Assembly: GCF_037658235.1 (NCBI RefSeq)
Contig: NZ_JBBJLN010000004.1
Coordinates: 124,001-188,000, forward strand
Length of the DNA: 64,000 nt
Direction of reading: 5' to 3'
Source: Yunchengibacter salinarum
GTDB taxonomy: Bacteria > Pseudomonadota > Alphaproteobacteria > Sphingomonadales > Kordiimonadaceae
In this document: in pieces, positions 36,381-43,834 of the stretch
How the letters are laid out: each line of letters begins with the position of its first letter
How positions within the stretch are numbered: position 1 is the first letter of the stretch
Program-made: the position numbers and the translations under genes
Notes under the pieces: generated by a model
Databases searched by the model: none
Told to the model about the DNA's origin: nothing
Seen by the model: the letters and a program-made list of their open reading frames with translations, nothing else

Positions 36381-37073
36381 ATGCTCACCAGCAAGCAACA
36401 CCAGCTATTGATGTTCATTCATCGCCGTCTGTCGGAAAAAGGGGTCTCCCCATCCTTTGACGAGATGAAGGATGCATTGGGGCTCAAGTCCAAGTCAGGG
36501 GTGCACCGTCTGATCAAGGCGCTTGAGGAGCGCGGCTTCATCCGTCGGCTGCCCAACCGGGCGCGGGCGCTGGAAGTGCTGCACCTGCCGGACAGCCGAA
36601 ACCCCACCGGCACGGAGCCGGTGACGTCCTCCCCGTCAGTGGCAATTCCCACCGACGCCCCCGTCACCGGCAAGGCTGCCAATGACGGCATGGTGAATAT
36701 TCCCCTGCATGGCCGCATCGCGGCGGGCACGCCGATCGAGGCCCTGGAAAACCCCGACAGCCAACTGAGCGTGCCACAGGGCATGGTGGGGCGAAGCCCG
36801 TGTTACGCGCTGGATGTATCCGGGGATTCCATGGTGGAAATGGGCATTCTGGACGGCGATACGGTGATCATCGAAAAATGCGACACGGCCCCGGATGGCA
36901 CGGTGGTCGTCGCCCTGGTAGACGGGGAGGAAGCCACACTGAAAACCCTGAAGCGCCAGGGCCGGCATGTGGCCCTGATCCCCGCCAATCGCGCTTTCGA
37001 TACCCAGATTCTGGAAGCGGATCGGGTGCATGTGCAGGGTCGCCTGCGGGGGCTGATGCGGCGTTATCATTAG
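36381..37073 (+). CDS. lexA: SOS repressor LexA
   Basis: Transcription repressor of the DNA-damage response that self-cleaves with RecA-ssDNA. 230 aa: an N-terminal winged helix-turn-helix (QLLMFIHRRLSEKGVSPSFDEMKDAL, recognition helix around SKSGVHRLIKALEE), a linker, and a peptidase S24 domain with cleavage site A115-G116 in GRIAAGTP, catalytic S150 in VSGDSMVEMG and catalytic K188 in EATLKTL. Its linker is longer than in E. coli, as usual in alphaproteobacteria. A matching SOS box lies upstream. Confidence 0.97.
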   Translation: MLTSKQHQLLMFIHRRLSEKGVSPSFDEMKDALGLKSKSGVHRLIKALEERGFIRRLPNRARALEVLHLPDSRNPTGTEPVTSSPSVAIPTDAPVTGKAANDGMVNIPLHGRIAAGTPIEALENPDSQLSVPQGMVGRSPCYALDVSGDSMVEMGILDGDTVIIEKCDTAPDGTVVVALVDGEEATLKTLKRQGRHVALIPANRAFDTQILEADRVHVQGRLRGLMRRYH

Positions 37074-37129
37074 GAACCCCGGTGCCATCATGGGCGGCCA
37101 GTGGTAAGGGTGCCGAAATACCCTCGAAC

Positions 37130-39331
37130 TCAGGGGGCTGGCCGGATCACGGGCTCCCATGGGCGCGGCGCGGGCCCGCCCCGGCTGAAATGTCGCTCAT
37201 ATCGCACCTGCCCCGCCTGATACCCTGCCTGATGCCGTGGCACCAGCCGCAACGGGCCGCGCCGGGCCAGCGTTTCCCGCGCCAGAAACTGCCCCGGCGG
37301 TGCGCAGGCTTCGGCCAAGCGGGCCGGGGCTATGGTGAAATGACCGGCGGCGCAGGCATGTTTTACCTGCTCCGGGCGCTCGGTTCGGGCGAGAGTCAGG
37401 CCAAGATGAGGGCCATAGAGGCAAAGCCCCGCCGCACAGTCCGGCTGCGCCAGATATTGCCGGGAGCTGTTCCGGGAAACACCCCAGCTTTGCCGCCAGG
37501 CATTCACCAGCAGGCTGCCATATTGGCGCGCCGTCAGGCGGAAAGGGGCGTCCGGCTTCTTGCTGGCCACCGCCGTGGCGGCAGGCGTAACACGAATTTC
37601 CGATGGGGGCGCCGCTGTCACGGCAAGCATGGTCGCTGTCAGCCCCGCCGCGCCCGCCATGACCCGGATTCGACGATCCCGCGCCATCAAGACAGCCACC
37701 GCAAGGCCGGCCATCAGCGGCAGGAACCAGCCGGGTGGCTGCGGTACCCGCCACACGGCCCAGGGCATGGCTGCCATCTGCTCCGCCGTAAGGAGCAGCA
37801 GATCAAGCACGGTGCCGAACAGCGGGGTCACAAGACCCGGAGGCCCGGCCCACAATACGGCCATTTGAACAAGGGCAAGCGGCATCACCGCCAGGCTCAT
37901 CAGCGGCACCGCCACGAGATTGGCCAGAACCGCCACCAGAGAGACCGCCTGAAACTGAGCCAGCACCACCGGCAGCACCGCCAGTTGCGCGATCAGCGTG
38001 GTGGCAAGCACACCCAGGAAAAAGCGGGCGACCCGGCTGATCGGGCCAACCGCCGTTCCGCCCGTGGGGCGGATATGTTCATACACCGCCACCAGGCCGG
38101 CCGTGGCGGCGAAAGACATCTGAAAGGCCGCTGTGGTCACCACCCAGGGCGACCATATCACCAGTGCCAGAGCGGCAAGCGCCACCGAACGCAGCGATAT
38201 TACCCGCCGGTCCAGCAAAACGGCGAGAAAGGCCACGCTGACCATGATGAAGGCCCGCACCGTGGCCGTGCTGCCGCCGGACAACAGCAGATAGCCCAGC
38301 CCCGCCAGCCAGGCGACCACCGCCGCGGGTTTTCGGGGCGCCCATCGAAGCGCCAGCGGCGGGGCGAGCGCGATCATAAATTCGGCCAGGAAAAACACCA
38401 GACCGGTCAAAAGCCCCATATGCAGCCCGGAAATGGCCAGAAGGTGCGCCAGCCCCGCATCGCGCATGGCAGCGCGGGTTTCGTCATCAAGGCCGCTTCG
38501 GTCGCCCAGCATGAAAGCGGCCGCCAGAGCGCCGGAGCGCGACGGCAGCGTATCCCGAAGCGTCAACGCCAATTGTCGGCGCAGGTCGGCCAGGCCGCCC
38601 GTTGGCGCGGGGGCCACCTGTCCGGGCGCCGCACCGCGCGGCGGCAGGCGATCCGGGTCGCTGACAGCAAAACCCACCGCCTGCACCCCGTCAAAGGCAA
38701 GATGGCGGGCGAAATCCAGACCGCCGGGATGGCTGGCCGCGCCGGGCGGGCGTATCACCGCCTGCACGCCCACCCGATCCCCCACGGATAGACGAGCCGG
38801 CATCCGGGTGCGCACCGTCAGGCGCAGGGCGCGCGGTTGCCCCGAACCGGAGAAGCCCACCAGGCGATCCGCCTGAACGGTCAGTCGCGCCGGCCCGCCA
38901 GACAAATGTTCGAGCGCGGTAACCGTTCCGCGCACCCGAACGAACTGTTCCGCCCCCTGCCAGGCCACCTGAGGCAAGGTGCGGGCGGCGACAAAGGCAA
39001 GGCCGGCCCCCAGCGCAAACGCCCACAGCCCACCGGACACCACGCGCCATGCCCCCGCGGGCCGCCACGCCAGCACGGCCATGCTCATCAAGGCAAGCAG
39101 CACCAGCCCAGTTAGCGCCACAGGGGGCTCCCACGGCAGCGCGAAATAAAAGGCCGCCCCCGCTATCGCGCCGCCCGCCGCCCCGATAACCCGCCAGTCA
39201 GGGTGCGGAACGAGAGGCGCGGCGGCGATACGTGTGAGAAAATGGGTGATCAGACCGGGCAGGCGGCGCCATCCGGCGGTGTGCCCGCCGGGCCGCCCTG
39301 CTGCCCCCACCCTGCTCCATCCACTGTGCAC
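37130..39331 (-). CDS. comEC: ComEC/Rec2 family competence membrane protein
   Basis: Polytopic inner-membrane channel for single-stranded DNA uptake in transformation. N-terminal DUF4131 region with two helices, an OB-like domain (VRVRGTVTALEHLSG), then the Competence domain with LAHLLAISGLHMGLLTGLVF and about ten helices. The C-terminal 130 residues have no HXHXDH metal motif, so the metallo-beta-lactamase domain seen in long ComEC proteins is absent or degenerate. No in-frame ATG exists near the beginning; GTG at 39331 (GGAG nine bases upstream) is proposed, giving 733 aa, and GTG at 39310 is an alternative. Convergent with lexA, divergent from gltX. Confidence 0.85.
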   Translation of the reverse strand: MHSGWSRVGAAGRPGGHTAGWRRLPGLITHFLTRIAAAPLVPHPDWRVIGAAGGAIAGAAFYFALPWEPPVALTGLVLLALMSMAVLAWRPAGAWRVVSGGLWAFALGAGLAFVAARTLPQVAWQGAEQFVRVRGTVTALEHLSGGPARLTVQADRLVGFSGSGQPRALRLTVRTRMPARLSVGDRVGVQAVIRPPGAASHPGGLDFARHLAFDGVQAVGFAVSDPDRLPPRGAAPGQVAPAPTGGLADLRRQLALTLRDTLPSRSGALAAAFMLGDRSGLDDETRAAMRDAGLAHLLAISGLHMGLLTGLVFFLAEFMIALAPPLALRWAPRKPAAVVAWLAGLGYLLLSGGSTATVRAFIMVSVAFLAVLLDRRVISLRSVALAALALVIWSPWVVTTAAFQMSFAATAGLVAVYEHIRPTGGTAVGPISRVARFFLGVLATTLIAQLAVLPVVLAQFQAVSLVAVLANLVAVPLMSLAVMPLALVQMAVLWAGPPGLVTPLFGTVLDLLLLTAEQMAAMPWAVWRVPQPPGWFLPLMAGLAVAVLMARDRRIRVMAGAAGLTATMLAVTAAPPSEIRVTPAATAVASKKPDAPFRLTARQYGSLLVNAWRQSWGVSRNSSRQYLAQPDCAAGLCLYGPHLGLTLARTERPEQVKHACAAGHFTIAPARLAEACAPPGQFLARETLARRGPLRLVPRHQAGYQAGQVRYERHFSRGGPAPRPWEPVIRPAP

Positions 39332-39470
39332 GCGCCGCGACTCCGTGGGGTATAAAGGCCCGCCATCCCGGCACACGGCAGATCCACAAACCCGAATCCC
39401 TTTCAAAGAGGTCGAGACTACAATCGAAACGGGTGATTTTGAAAGTGTGTGTTTTCAAGCCCCCGACGCC

Positions 39471-39498
39471 TTGTTTGTGTTGCGCCGCGCAATATGCT
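39471..39498 (+). promoter_or_regulatory. Candidate gltX promoter
   Basis: TTGTTT (39471-39476), 16 bp, TATGCT (39493-39498), about 90 bp before gltX in the comEC-gltX divergent region. An overlapping alternative is TTGTGT-N17-TAGATA, five bases further on. Confidence 0.4.
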
Positions 39499-39587
39499 AG
39501 ATAGCGCCCAAGTTTTTCTGGGCCAATCCGGTGTCGTTCCGCGAATCGCCCTCTATTTCATTGAAAACACAAGGGCTTACCAACAGG

Positions 39588-41018
39588 ATGAATGACTCTT
39601 CAACGCCGGTGGTGACACGATTTGCCCCCTCCCCCACGGGGTTTCTCCATATTGGAGGGGCGCGGACGGCGCTGTATAACTGGCTCTATGCCCGGCACCA
39701 TGGTGGCCGGTTCCATCTGCGGGTCGAGGACACGGATCAGGCGCGCTCCACCGATGCGGCCACACAAGCCATTCTGGACGGCATGACATGGCTGGGGCTG
39801 GACTGGGACGGCGACAGCATCAGCCAGGCGAGCCGGGCCGACCGGCACCGGGCTGTGGCGGAAGAATTACTCGCCGCGGGCATGGCCTATCGCTGCTATG
39901 CCAGCCGGGAAGAACTGGATGCCGCACGGGAAGCGGCCAAGGCGGAAGGGCGCCGTTTTCTGGGCGACCTGTGGCGGGACCGCGATCCGGCAGACGCCCC
40001 CGAAGGCGTGACACCCGTGATCCGCATGGCCATGCCGCGGGACGGCGAAACCCGCGTTGAAGACCGGGTTCAGGGGGCGGTGACGGTCGCCAACAGCGAG
40101 CTTGAAGACCTGGTGATCCTACGTTCCGACGGCAGCCCCACTTACATGCTGTCCGTTGTGGTGGACGACCATGACATGGGCGTGACCCATGTGATCCGGG
40201 GTGATGATCACCTGAACAACACGTTCCGGCAGGTGCAGATTTTCCACGCCCTGGGCTGGCCGGAGCCGGCTTTCGCCCATATTCCACTGATTCATGGGCC
40301 GGACGGCAAAAAACTGTCCAAGCGCCACGGCGCGCTGGGCGTGGAGGCGTACCGGGAGATGGGCTATCTGCCGGAGGCCATGAACAATTATCTGCTGCGC
40401 CTTGGCTGGAGCCACGGAGACGCGGAAATCATTTCGCAGGATCAGGCCATCGCCTGGTTCGATCTAGACGCGATCGGCAAGGGTGCCGCCAGGTTCGATT
40501 TCGACAAGCTGGATTATCTGAACCGGCATTATATGCGATCCCGCTCCCCGGATTCACTGGTCACGGCGCTTGTCCCCTTTCTTGTGGACGTTATTGGCCG
40601 CCAGCCCAGTGATACCGAGAAGGAGCGCATCATTGCCGCAATGGCGGACCTGACGGATCGGGCGCGACGATTGACCGATCTGGCGGAAAGCGCGGCCCTG
40701 TTTTGCGATATTCGCCCGCTGGATTTGACGGACAAGGCCGCGGGCATGGTGAACAAGGCCGGTTCGACGCCTTTGCACGCCGCCCGCGATGCCTTGGCTG
40801 AAGACCCTGACTGGACGGCAGCGACCGTCAAAGACGCCCTGATGGAAGCTGCCGCAGCGCAGAACCTGAAACCGGGCAAGCTGATGCCGCCGGTGCGAAT
40901 GGCTGTGACCGGGGGGCGGCCATCGGGGGACCTGGCCGAAACTTTGGCGATTCTGGGTCGCGATGAGACGTTAGGTCGTCTGGACGATCAGCTCGAACGC
41001 CTTAAATCGACTGCATGA
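39588..41018 (+). CDS. gltX: Glutamyl-tRNA synthetase
   Basis: Class I aminoacyl-tRNA synthetase, 476 aa. The HIGH-type motif is FAPSPTGFLHIGGARTALYN, the KMSKS-type motif KKLSKRHGALGV, with HVIRGDDHLNNTFRQ between. A helical anticodon-binding domain follows. The ATG at 39588 (MNDSSTPVVTRFAPSP) is chosen for normal length; a GTG at 39531 would add 19 unconserved residues. gltA follows 59 bp later. Confidence 0.96.
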   Translation: MNDSSTPVVTRFAPSPTGFLHIGGARTALYNWLYARHHGGRFHLRVEDTDQARSTDAATQAILDGMTWLGLDWDGDSISQASRADRHRAVAEELLAAGMAYRCYASREELDAAREAAKAEGRRFLGDLWRDRDPADAPEGVTPVIRMAMPRDGETRVEDRVQGAVTVANSELEDLVILRSDGSPTYMLSVVVDDHDMGVTHVIRGDDHLNNTFRQVQIFHALGWPEPAFAHIPLIHGPDGKKLSKRHGALGVEAYREMGYLPEAMNNYLLRLGWSHGDAEIISQDQAIAWFDLDAIGKGAARFDFDKLDYLNRHYMRSRSPDSLVTALVPFLVDVIGRQPSDTEKERIIAAMADLTDRARRLTDLAESAALFCDIRPLDLTDKAAGMVNKAGSTPLHAARDALAEDPDWTAATVKDALMEAAAAQNLKPGKLMPPVRMAVTGGRPSGDLAETLAILGRDETLGRLDDQLERLKSTA

Positions 41019-41077
41019 CAGAAGAAAACCGGTCGCCCGGCTTTGGTGGCGGCCCGAAAATGAAGGAGTGAGGGAGC

Positions 41078-42364
41078 ATGAGTGACAAAACCGTCAAACT
41101 GTCCGGCGAGGGGCTTGAAGCCGAACTGCCGATCCTGAAGGGATCGGATGGACCGGATGTGATCGATGTGCGCAAACTCTATGCGCAGACGGGTGCCTTC
41201 ACCTTCGATCCGGGCTATGCCTCCACCGCAAGCTGTGAATCCCGCATCACCTATATCGATGGTGAAAAGGGCGAACTGCTGCATCGCGGCTACCCGATCG
41301 ACCAACTGGCCCGCAATAGCGACTTCATGGAAGTCTGCTATGTATTGCTCTATGGCGAGCTGCCGAATCAGGAAGAAATGGACAAGTTCGTTCAGGACAT
41401 CACCTATCACACGATGATCCATGAACAGCTCAAGACCTTCTTCAACGGGTTCCGGCGGGATGCCCACCCCATGGCAATCATGGTGGGCGTCGTGGGGGCG
41501 CTGGCCGCCTTCTATCATGACAGCACGGATATTTCCGATCCGCACCAGCGCATGGTGGCAAGCTATCGCCTGATCGCCAAGATCCCGACCATTGCGGCCA
41601 TGGCCTATAAGTATTCCATCGGCCAGCCCTTTGTGTATCCGCGCAATGATCTGAGCTATTCCGCCAATTTCCTGCACATGATGTTCTCCGTGCCAGCGGA
41701 AGAATACAAGGTCAGCCCCACGCTTGAGCGGGCCATGGACCTGATTTTCATTCTGCACGCCGATCATGAGCAGAACGCCTCCACATCCACGGTGCGGCTG
41801 GCGGGCTCAAGCGGGGCCAATCCCTTTGCCTGTATCGCAGCCGGTATCGCCTGCCTGTGGGGGCCGGCACATGGCGGTGCCAACGAAGCCTGCCTAAACA
41901 TGCTGGAGGAAATCGGCTCCGTCGAACAGATCCCGGAATATATCGCACGGGCCAAGGACAAGAACGATCCCTTCCGTCTGATGGGCTTCGGCCACCGCGT
42001 TTACAAGAACTTCGACCCCCGCGCCACGGTCATGCGGGAAACCGCACACGAAGTTCTGAAAGAGCTGGGCGTACAGGACCCGCTCTTTGACGTGGCGATG
42101 GAACTGGAAAAGATTGCGCTTGAAGATGAATATTTCATCAAGAAGAAGCTTTATCCCAATGTGGATTTCTATTCCGGCATCATCCTGAAGGCCATGGGCT
42201 TCCCCACCACCATGTTCACCGTTCTGTTCGCTCTGGCGCGCACCGCGGGCTGGATTGCCCAGTGGAAGGAAATGGTGGAAGATCCGGGCCAGCGGATCGG
42301 GCGCCCGCGTCAGCTTTATACCGGCCCCACCAAGCGGGATTATCTGCCTCTCTCCGAACGGTAA
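41078..42364 (+). CDS. gltA: Citrate synthase (type II)
   Basis: First enzyme of the TCA cycle. 428 aa, the length of the allosteric Gram-negative hexameric type. It has the N-terminal small domain typical of type II (DGPDVIDVRKLYAQTGAFTFDPGY), catalytic His in ILHADHEQNAST, GPAHGGANEA, the second His in LMGFGHRVYKNFDPRA, and the catalytic Asp in NVDFYSGIIL. Strong Shine-Dalgarno AAGGAG followed by GGGAG. A terminator follows 50 bp after the stop. Confidence 0.97.
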   Translation: MSDKTVKLSGEGLEAELPILKGSDGPDVIDVRKLYAQTGAFTFDPGYASTASCESRITYIDGEKGELLHRGYPIDQLARNSDFMEVCYVLLYGELPNQEEMDKFVQDITYHTMIHEQLKTFFNGFRRDAHPMAIMVGVVGALAAFYHDSTDISDPHQRMVASYRLIAKIPTIAAMAYKYSIGQPFVYPRNDLSYSANFLHMMFSVPAEEYKVSPTLERAMDLIFILHADHEQNASTSTVRLAGSSGANPFACIAAGIACLWGPAHGGANEACLNMLEEIGSVEQIPEYIARAKDKNDPFRLMGFGHRVYKNFDPRATVMRETAHEVLKELGVQDPLFDVAMELEKIALEDEYFIKKKLYPNVDFYSGIILKAMGFPTTMFTVLFALARTAGWIAQWKEMVEDPGQRIGRPRQLYTGPTKRDYLPLSER

Positions 42365-42414
42365 GGGGTAAGAAAACCGCAACTGCCCGACAGGCACGGG
42401 CAAAGCCTGAAATC

Positions 42415-42452
42415 AAAAGCCGCCATTCCGGGCAATCGGGGTGGCGGCTTTT
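42415..42452 (+). terminator. Rho-independent terminator after gltA
   Basis: AAAAGCCGCCA (42415-42425) pairs with TGGCGGCTTTT (42442-42452), loop 16 nt, ending in a T-run. Faces the minus-strand terminator of the fabZ operon about 95 bp away. The 255 bp gltA-fabZ interval holds these two terminators and no gene. Confidence 0.85.
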
Positions 42453-42545
42453 TCATGGGGTTAGCGATCACCCGCCCATAAGACGCCGAGGGCCGCGCTT
42501 GGGACTGGCCGGGGCCAGAACGTCTCCGTCATTATGGCGGACCAC

Positions 42546-42576
42546 AAAAAAGCCCCGATGCGCACATCGGGGCTTT
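42546..42576 (-). terminator. Rho-independent terminator after fabZ
   Basis: Minus-strand AAAGCCCCGATG (42576-42565), 4-nt loop, CATCGGGGCTTT and further T (to 42546). A very strong 12-bp stem with T-run, marking the end of the pyrH-to-fabZ operon. Confidence 0.9.
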
Positions 42577-42619
42577 CCAGATATTGTTAAAAAGATCAGA
42601 TCGCCGAGAAGCTGCGTGA

Positions 42620-43060
42620 TCAGCGCTCCAGCATGGCGGTGAGCTTGGCTTCCGCGGCCACATCGTCACCAACCTTGGCCACGCCGTCAAAGCGCCATAC
42701 GGCACCGCCGCCGCGGGTGCGGGTCAATTCCATGCGGATCTGGTCCCCCGGCTCCACCATGCGACGGAACTTCGCACCGTCAATGCCCATGAAATAAAGC
42801 AGCTTGCCTTCCGCATCGGGCCCAAGGAAATCGATTGCCAGCGCACCAGCCGTCTGGGCCATGGCCTCCAGGATCAAGACCCCAGGCATGACCGGTTTTT
42901 CCGGGAAGTGGCCCGGAAAAAAAGGCTCGTTCGCGGTAACATTCTTGATCCCCACACAAAACTGGCCCCGTTCGCTCACCTCAATGCGGTCAACGAGCAG
43001 GAACGGATAACGATGAGGGATAAGCTCCTTGATCCGGTCAATGCTGATCACGTCAGCCAT
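42620..43060 (-). CDS. fabZ: 3-hydroxyacyl-ACP dehydratase FabZ
   Basis: Hot-dog-fold dehydratase of fatty acid elongation, 146 aa. Start at 43060 with GAGGAG six bases upstream (a GTG one codon earlier is too close to it). Motifs: IKELIPHRYPFLLVDRI, catalytic His in NEPFFPGHFPEKPVMPGVL and Glu in LILEAMAQTAG. In alphaproteobacteria fabZ normally sits between lpxD and lpxA; here it follows skp directly and is the last gene before a terminator, with lpxD, lpxA, lpxI and lpxB all missing from the locus. Confidence 0.96.
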   Translation of the reverse strand: MADVISIDRIKELIPHRYPFLLVDRIEVSERGQFCVGIKNVTANEPFFPGHFPEKPVMPGVLILEAMAQTAGALAIDFLGPDAEGKLLYFMGIDGAKFRRMVEPGDQIRMELTRTRGGGAVWRFDGVAKVGDDVAAEAKLTAMLER

Positions 43061-43109
43061 CACGCACTCCTCAAAGGCCGGGGCGCCCAGACGGGCGCCC
43101 CGGTGATTA

Positions 43110-43808
43110 TCAGTTTCCGCCGCCGGATTCTACTTCCTCAAGCGCTTCCGCTGCGTCTTCGGGGGACTGCTGCGCCGCCTGGGACAGGTCCGGCACGTCC
43201 ACATCCACCGACGGCAGTTGTTCGTTCAGCCGCTCGATGAATTCAGTGGTCACATCCATCCCCGACGCATTGCCCAGCACTACCCGCTTGGGCAGGATAA
43301 CACGCGCGTCATGCTCTTTCAGGAGAGCGCGGATCACCGGCTGGCGCGCCCGTTCCACCTGAACCATGGCATCCTGGCGCAAGCGGTCAAAGGTCATTTC
43401 CAGCACGCGCAAGGTCTGTTGAGCCTGGCCATATTGCTGGCGCAACTGCTGAATCTGCTGGGAATACTGCTGTTCAACCTTTTTGCGCTCTTCGGCGAAT
43501 TTCTGGTCACCGATCAGGGCTTTGCGCTTTTGCAGGTCTTCAATCTCGTCGGACGTGCTTTTTTCCAGGTCGGCCATGCGTTGTTCCATGCGACCGCCCC
43601 GACTGGTGAGCTGTCGCAACTGCATGATCTGTTGGCGAATCTCATTGGTTTGCAGGTTGAAGTCCTGATAGGGCGCCGCTTCCTGCTCCACGCGGGCATT
43701 GTCCACGATCAGGATGTCTTCGGCCTGCGCACCGCTCGAAATGACCAGCGCGCCGACCATAAACACCGGCGCCACCAGGCGAAGGAGGGTTGATACAGTT
43801 GAAGTCAT
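43110..43808 (-). CDS. skp: Periplasmic chaperone Skp/OmpH family
   Basis: 232 aa secreted protein: signal peptide (LLRLVAPVFMVGALVISSGAQA, cleavage about residue 29), then a small beta-strand segment (EDILIVDNARVEQEA), a long coiled-coil hairpin (residues 60-150, Gln/Arg/Leu-rich) forming the tentacles, and a return strand (RVILPKRVVLGNASGMDVT). The C-terminal tail is acidic and somewhat longer than in E. coli Skp. It carries unfolded outer-membrane proteins to BamA, encoded 26 bp upstream. Confidence 0.92.
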   Translation of the reverse strand: MTSTVSTLLRLVAPVFMVGALVISSGAQAEDILIVDNARVEQEAAPYQDFNLQTNEIRQQIMQLRQLTSRGGRMEQRMADLEKSTSDEIEDLQKRKALIGDQKFAEERKKVEQQYSQQIQQLRQQYGQAQQTLRVLEMTFDRLRQDAMVQVERARQPVIRALLKEHDARVILPKRVVLGNASGMDVTTEFIERLNEQLPSVDVDVPDLSQAAQQSPEDAAEALEEVESGGGN

Positions 43809-43834
43809 GGTCTCGTCCTTGTGTTTGCGGAAAA

